Assembly (NCBI GenBank): GCA_009767595.1
Contig: VSDK01010537.1
Location: 294,811 to 358,810 of the forward strand
Source of the DNA: Symbiodinium kawagutii
Lineage: Eukaryota; Sar; Dinophyceae; Suessiales; Symbiodiniaceae
Direction of reading: 5' to 3'
DNA: 64,000 bases
Shown here: positions 57,676 through 64,000 of the stretch, piece after piece
How positions within the stretch are numbered: position 1 is the stretch's first letter
How the letters are laid out: every line of letters starts with the position of its first letter
Notes under the pieces: model-generated
The model's database searches: none
The model's input: only the letters and a program-made list of their open reading frames with translations
What the model was told of the DNA's origin: nothing
Position numbers and translations under genes: made by a program

Positions 57676-57790
57676 CACAGTGGTGGCACCATGATTTATA
57701 AGTTGGCTGGCTAGTAAGCCATTTTCAGAAGCTAGCTATAAGTACCAGTTACCCTAAGCTAACCAACTAAGGGGCCCTACTATGTAGGAT
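57676..57790. mobile_element. Family D element, second copy
   Basis: CAGTGGTGGCACCATGATTT left end, AAGTTGGCTGGCTAGTAAGC centre, AAGGGGCCCTACTATGTAG right end. Confidence 0.65.
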
Positions 57791-58205
57791 TGGTCAGCAT
57801 AGTTGATCGTGATATCAACCGGCATCTGAACATGAGAACAGGCTACCATGGTCAACATGGTCAAACTATCATCCAACAGAATTAATCAACGATGCTAGTG
57901 GAAATCTATTGGTCAGTGGCTTACTGTATGCCGAATGGAACTATGAAAAAATCGCTATATTCCCCACCGGATGGTGGGCCACAGCTGTGAACCGGCGGTT
58001 GCCGGAATGTTTCATGGTCAATGCTCGAGTACTAAGTTGGCTCCTGGCGGCTTGGCCGCTAATCATCAACAGCCCAGGGCTGCCCGGTAGCTGCTTCCAC
58101 TGCTGCTTTGTTTTCACTAGATGACGCCTGAGGTATCAGAGCTGGTACCTTTTACTAAGTGGTTGGTTAACAAGAAGAGAGCACTCACTGGTTTACTAAC
58201 CATAA

Positions 58206-58310
58206 GGGTGTTTCTTAAAATGGGGGTACCCCAAAATGGTTGGTTTATTACTAAATAATGATTATTAATGGATGATTTAGGGGGTCCCCTATGACTTGAG
58301 AAACACCCAG
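58206..58310. mobile_element. Family A palindromic element
   Basis: AGGGTGTTTCTTAAAATGGG left end and CTATGACTTGAGAAACACCC right end. Confidence 0.8.
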
Positions 58311-58810
58311 AAGTCAACTGGGCTGCATACCGAATCCTGCTACGCCAACAATCCTCTGTCTCAACCAAGCAACAACCCTGCAACCGGTCATAGTTGGTAT
58401 ACATCTATGGCATTGCTGCATAGAAAACTATAATGGATGTAGAATCTATGTATGTATATAAATTATACTAGGTATATTGCGCACAGCAAGAAAGTATTCT
58501 ATGTGTATACATCTATTCTACCATAGTAGAATACCCTCTTGCTGTGGGCACTATTCTACTCTCATTGCTGCTTGTCAAACCTTGCATGATCATACCAGTA
58601 AGTGGTGAACGTAACCATGTTCACAAGCCATTTCCAAAGATGAAGACAAATGGTACTCATACTCTTATCAGCCTTTCTTAGAAGCCATCTCTTAATAGAA
58701 ACCATTTGTAAGCCACTTATGGTAGTTACAACTCCCAACTGATCCCCGTGGTTCGGTTCACCAGTTACCGGTGGGATGATCATCACCAAGGTTTCCCCGG
58801 GAGCGCCTGC

Positions 58811-58862
58811 CCCCTTGGCGCGCTCATGAAAGGGTCCTTTGGAGCACCGGTGACGGGCAAAC
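58811..58862 (-). CDS. Candidate exon b of an unrecognised gene
   Basis: In sense: acceptor GTGCAG|G, GC donor GGGG|GCAGGC; reads LPVTGAPKDPFMSAPR. Phase matches both neighbouring candidates. No family recognised. Confidence 0.35.
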
Positions 58863-58882
58863 CTGCACCTGCTACCATGTAT

Positions 58883-59067
58883 TGGTGGTTTCTCAAGTCA
58901 TAGGGGTACCCCTAAATCATTTTAATAACTATAGTAGTTAACTACTATGGTACTACCCAACTAAATAACTATTTATGGTAGTTACTAAATCATCCATCTA
59001 TCATCTATAGTTATTTAGTAGTACTAAACCAACCATAGCTTGGGGGTCCCATATTTTGAGAAACCCA
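58883..59067. mobile_element. Family A element with enlarged palindromic centre
   Basis: TGGTGGTTTCTCAAGTCATA left end and CATATTTTGAGAAACCCA right end enclose an extra palindrome of AACTACTATAGTTATTTA-type sequence. TGTAT flanks both ends. Confidence 0.75.
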
Positions 59068-59452
59068 TGTATGGACGATCTGAAAAAAAATCAAGGAGAT
59101 CCGAATCTCGGTGAAACACCCAAACACCACGCATGATACACGATCAGTTTATCATGACACATTGTCAGTTTATCAAGGAAATGCTCACAAAGGTCAGAAC
59201 ACCGGTGCTTGAACGCATTCCGGAGGAGCGTACGAACCGGTGGCCAAACACCAAAGAATATCGAAAGGATCTGCGTGTTCCACCGTGGGCACGCGCAAGG
59301 GTTATCTACAATTCGGGACCACAACTGTCACATCTGCTGTTCACAGGAACCGACTGGTGGACTGGTGGGATTCTCTGTAGAGGATCAAGGGTCTCACATT
59401 TGATCAACTCGTTGATCGAATCTCATTGATTGAATTCTGATTGATTCTCATT

Positions 59453-59533
59453 GATATGGCAGTGGGTCAGCTCACCCTGTACCCCTGGTTCCCCTATCAT
59501 GAATGGTTGGTTGATATTTACCCATAGCCATAT
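59453..59533. mobile_element. Family C palindromic element, short
   Basis: ATATGGCAGTGGGTCAGCTC left end and ATTTACCCATAGCCATATG right end; CTGTACCCCTGGTTCCCC is shared with the copy at 1931. Confidence 0.8.
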
Positions 59534-59718
59534 GTTGATCCAATGCTGATTGTCTCAGAGTAAAAGGCTGATCATTGCAGATTCAAGGTATCTCGCGGAT
59601 CCATCGGCGCCATCCGCGCTGGTGAAGCCCCGTAGCACCAGGTCATCTGCTATTGCCGGGGGACCTTTTACCTCAGCATGGTCGGGGAAATGAGTCAATG
59701 ATCCACCCATTAAACACA

Positions 59719-59808
59719 ACTGGTGGTTGGTACCCCATTGAAAAATATTGGTCAACCAATCAACTATCCCTAAGTATTGGTGAAAATAAAAAAGCTCAGA
59801 ACCATCAA
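59719..59808. mobile_element. Family B palindromic element
   Basis: ACTGGTGGTTGGTACCCCAT left end and TATTGGTGAAAATAAAAAAG then AGAACCATCA right end. Confidence 0.75.
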
Positions 59809-60352
59809 GAAAATATCAAGGAGCAAAATGATTGTTTTGGAAACTATGATCATAAACCAGGAAATGAATTAGTCTATTGATTATTGGTGATGATCCCCGA
59901 GTGATTCAACCGTTAAAACCAGTCCTGAAGTTTCAGTATCACATGATCAAGAACGATTGATCATTACTCGTCACTGCAAGCTACGATTCACCATTGTTGA
60001 ACATGTGATTTCGCTTAGTCATGTTGTCAATTGTATACGTGTTGTTTATTTCTGTGCAGTAAATAGCTACGTTGACAGTGTATAAATTGGTACTGAATGT
60101 CGCTAACCCTTGACACTAATCATTTCATACCATCTTTCGCCAGGGTCTTGGTCATTGTCAAGAACCCTTCACCACTTTCATCATACATTATATATGAACT
60201 GTTCTTAACCATGCTATTAACCAGTATGACTGAAACTAACATTATTGAGCGTTACGCGTCATTATTCTGTAAACCTAACTAACCACCATGAATCATATCG
60301 TTACTCATTTGAACCGTATATCAGCAACATTATCAGCCTCCGATATGAAACA

Positions 60353-60466
60353 CTATGGCTGTGGGTCAATACCCCTGCGTGAACCTCGAGAAAAAACGAC
60401 CAGTCACAAGTGTAAGTGTTGGGATGTTTATCCATCTGTTTTCTGAATGGTTGACCCACAGCCCTT
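60353..60466. mobile_element. Family C palindromic element
   Basis: CTATGGCTGTGGGTCAATAC left end and GGTTGACCCACAGCC right end, with an unrelated-looking centre. Confidence 0.7.
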
Positions 60467-60760
60467 TGACTAAACACCAACCAGTCAACCATTATCAACC
60501 ACTAATCAAACCTCGGTACAGTAATGTTTCATCACTAAAAGTTTGAAAATCGTTACAGTAGATTAGTATTGTTGGCTTTTGATCAGTATTTATGGATTGT
60601 TGACCAGTATTGGCTATATTTAATCCCATACCTAACCAGTATGAACAAATATGTAGTGTTGATTGATCATCCCATATTCAACCAGCATTAGCCAAAGCTA
60701 ACCACAGATTGTTGAGACCGTTGAGACCCACCAATCCTGCTCGGCTCCTGGGGAATTCAC

Positions 60761-60819
60761 GCGAGCCGACGCGAGGATCGATGAAAAGAAGGGGCTGAAT
60801 CTCGGTGGCCCTTTGCGGC
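60761..60819 (-). CDS. Candidate exon a of an unrecognised gene
   Basis: GC-rich island in AT-rich DNA. In sense: acceptor CAAAG|G, donor C|GTGAAT. The in-phase reading is PQRATEIQPLLFIDPRVGS. Other frames are also open. It joins in phase to the next candidate at 58811-58862. Confidence 0.35.
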
Positions 60820-61399
60820 CTTTGTGGAGCGTTGATTCATAGGCTTTCATGGTGATAAGCACACTTAATGACAATCATAGTGGACTAAAAATGACAACCA
60901 TGGTGGGTTATAACCAATAAATAACAACCATGGTATATTTCAGTGGGTTTATGAAGGTGGTATGCAACAAATATCTATGAGTAAGTTGAGTTTACAGTCC
61001 ACGAATGATTTTGACGTCTCCACTGAAGGCTGTTATGGCAGTTTTCGAACGAGCTAACAACCATTAATGGGAGAGAGCGACCATCACGGTCATCACCGGA
61101 AAAACAACTTCAACCCATATGGTATGGGCCCATCAAGAGCACCACACATGGAATGTAAATTGGTGATAAGATACACCATTTACCAATCGCATCTGCCCTT
61201 CAGGGATTTTGAATCAATGATTTTGACTGCTCTTTTTCCTACTTGAGAATCTTCATATTGCATCATCCAGCTAATTGCCAGCAATGACTCATTCAAGAGT
61301 TGCTCAATTGAACCATTTGTTTGATTTTGGTTGACTTTGCTGAATTGTCAGTTGGCATGTGCTTTCCAAATAATTGGGAGGTTCCCACGAAAAATGACC

Positions 61400-61512
61400 T
61401 GACTTGGCATGATACCAATGATGTTCCACCGGCACAAACACTCAACGCGGTGGCTGAACCACAACGGCAGCGAGGTCGCGGTAGTGAAGCAGATGCCCAG
61501 CCTGGTTGGTAG
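61400..61512. other. Exon-like GC-rich island
   Basis: The + strand reads NDVPPAQTLNAVAEPQRQRG. The minus strand has an ACCAG|G acceptor and reads AGHLLHYRDLAAVV. Not resolved. Confidence 0.25.
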
Positions 61513-64000
61513 TTGCCAATCCCCAGAATATGCAGTGCTGGTCCAATGTTTTTCATAGGGGTGCTTCAAGCACCAACAAGATGCTGATCCTGATCAACCA
61601 TTACAACCATTAAAATCATTACAACCATTGCTGACCACTTATCGCTCCTACAATAGTCATCATCGCAGTTGGTTTGGTCATGAAAGAAGTCATAACTCCA
61701 ACCGGCAGCGAGACCATCACCAGTAATCATGGCTATAGAAAAACATGCCAACAATCATCACCCCTCGCTTCATGACAGCACCGATGGGGCATGTAGCAGC
61801 AACACCTCAAAAGTATCGAAAACAGATTAATTCCTGATGGATTTCGCTGTATTTCCCGTGGGCAACTGGAATCGGAGTGCGCCGGCTAGCACTGCATCTT
61901 TTGAGTGATCAACCGATGGTTGAGTTTGACATGGAATTTGTTACAGCTGATTTCTAGTGGTTGATACTTCCATGTTTAGATCAAATATTTCCACTGTTAC
62001 CACTTATTGGCTGCACTTTTTGAAGAATTTCGAACACTTAGCAATAAGTACCACGTGGTACCGCCTGCACAAACCCGGGTATTCTCGGATGGCAAGTGGG
62101 TCATGGTGTCACCAGCAACGTGCGTGCATTCCACAATCGTTGTAAGTCATGGCCGAAATTGTGTGGAACATTTGGGATCGTTCTCACCACAAACATCCCA
62201 AACACATAGAAATCATTTAGTGAAGAATGAATGATTGAGCAATATTTTTTGGGATCATTCGCGCTATCAACTTTGGAATCTATCGACTTTCGAATCATAA
62301 ATTTGTGTTAGTGAATGATGCGAATGATTCTGGTTGCACTGGGACATCTTTACTGGGGTTTTAAGCAGCATCAGCATCCTGTGGCCGTAAAAGTTAATCG
62401 GTGAATAATCAGTTTGGTGAACCCATGTTGGGGTCATTCCCAGCATCTAGTTCTTGTAGTGGATAGGCAAGTCGAAGTTTTGGATATCCCTGTTCGTCTA
62501 ATGGCTCCAATGGCTTTTAATGCATCCCTAGGCATTGGAAGATGCAATGGTATATCCATATATCCACATTGATATCCGTATACTGAAACTGGTTGTACGT
62601 ATATGTCTATTTACACATATGGATATAGATGTACGGAAATAAAGGGACACCATATATGTGCATATATGTATATATGTTTCAATATATATCATACTTTAAC
62701 AATCTGAAATTAGTTCTGGGCGTTCTTGTCTGAGAATGCGTGGCAAATTGCTCGCTGAAACCCACTCATGGGCACGGGATACTCACATTCTCTTCGGAGT
62801 GTAGTCGTTCAGCGACCATGATCTTTCAAGTCGATACCATGGTCAACCAAGCCAAAAAAGATCGCTCCTGACAAGTCAATGTCTATCTTATGCATACCCT
62901 CTTTTTTCTCCAAAACACTTTCCTCACGCATCAGCCAGAGCGTTCCACAAGTGACTGCAAAGGGTGGAACACCAAACGGATAGCAAGGATACCTGCATGC
63001 CATTTACAGACTTGTGCAGCTACTAGTCGTTACTCGTAGGTGAATGCATCGGCCATGATTAGCCATCGTCATCAACTATGATCAACGAAGCACTATGATG
63101 CTTATATAACCATGATCATCATCAATCTTCAATTCTGGTTAATAATTTAATAGTCATTAGCCCTGAACGATACTTTAGCATGCGAAACTATCAAAATTCC
63201 ATGAAAGATCATTAACCATCGTTGTCCATCTGTAACCTATAACCATCATTGGTCAGGGGGAAACAACAATCCAGGGCGTGTAAAGTTGATTTCTCCCCCA
63301 ATTGTTTCCAACCACCAGGTTTCGCACCACAGAAGCATCAGTAAACACAACGGGACTACTACAGTACACCTCATCAAACCGGCAATACGAGCCAAAACCC
63401 CACGAAAACACGAGGCTTTTGGATAATATTGCTATCTTGTCATTACATAGCTCTCATTTGCCTTGTAAATGATCAATCATTCAAAGAGGATCATTCGTTC
63501 AAGCAAATCAATAGGCATCAGAACTATGGTCAAATTTGATTATAGTAGTTCGTAATCATGTATAAACATTGACCATGACCCTGCACCATTGAGCATTATC
63601 AATCATGATTGAGGCCAACCAATCTTTGACTAATGACTACTGCTTAGCCGTATTTCCATGATGTTTTGGCTGATCCAAGTTGTTCTTGTTGATCCGTTCC
63701 CGGTCAATTACTGGTTGGTATGGCTAATTACGTCTTAGTACCATTAAGAACTCTTTTGCCCAATAGTTGGCGATGATTTTTAGGTTAGCTAGTATAGGTC
63801 AGTAGTCAAGAAGATTGCTACTGACCCCTAGTACAATAGGTTAGAAACCATGGATTAACAATGCGCAACACTCACGTTCCCTGTCCAAGTGACTTATTGC
63901 CGGGTGTTCCACCATTGCGCAACACTACAGACGGGCATCACCGGTGTTTCGAAACGTGAACCAAGCCACTGGGGTGCATAATCCTGGACTTCACGAGGAT
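61513..64000. other. Spacer, no confident gene
   Basis: Coding-like + frame at about 62010-62150 (VVPPAQTRVFSDGKWVMVSP) and a minus frame at 63003-62809 are unsupported. AT-rich repeats elsewhere. Confidence 0.5.

Overview
The window is nuclear DNA of a dinoflagellate. The key evidence is a spliced-leader relic at 17663-17684 on the minus strand, which reads CCGTAGCCATTTTGGCTC followed by AAG, the dinoflagellate trans-spliced leader. A 14-3-3 gene is also cut into tiny exons whose introns all end AG|G and begin with GT, GC or GA, the known dinoflagellate splice-site repertoire. The genus cannot be fixed from the sequence.

The one gene that can be read completely is a 14-3-3 protein on the minus strand, from the ATG at 25948 to the stop at 9263. 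It has 14 exons of 21-81 nt, 759 coding nt in about 16.7 kb, and encodes 252 residues. All phosphopeptide-pocket residues are present. Its 3.5-kb fifth intron carries a 69-bp tandem array. A processed (retroposed) mRNA copy of an unrecognised gene has landed in that array, with the spliced leader at its 5' end, an A8 tail at its 3' end and a 10-bp target duplication.

Layout: 1-9262 is AT-rich spacer with palindromic short elements, a GTT microsatellite and a few exon-like islands. 9263-25990 is the 14-3-3 gene. 26-34.5 kb is spacer or intron sequence with GC-rich exon-like islands. 34617-36299 is an intronless ubiquitin-like plus ankyrin-repeat ORF (560 aa), also minus strand. 38.8-45 kb holds a possible first exon, many short palindromic elements and a 1.4-kb inverted-repeat-bounded satellite (40983-42404, with an assembly gap). 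45148-49666 is a 4.5-kb element with inverted ends and a 9-bp target duplication, inserted inside a short palindromic element. 51-61 kb holds minus-strand exon-like islands that chain in phase into an unrecognised protein, together with TCTA, 94-bp and 11-bp tandem arrays. 61-64 kb is mostly spacer.

Every gene call that can be oriented with confidence is on the minus strand, fitting the unidirectional gene clusters known in dinoflagellates. Four families of short palindromic elements (about 90-135 bp) are scattered through introns and spacers. On the + strand, sequence left of most 14-3-3 exons is C/A-rich and sequence right of them is G/T-rich. In the sense direction, introns therefore tend to begin G/T-rich and end C/A-rich and could pair end to end.
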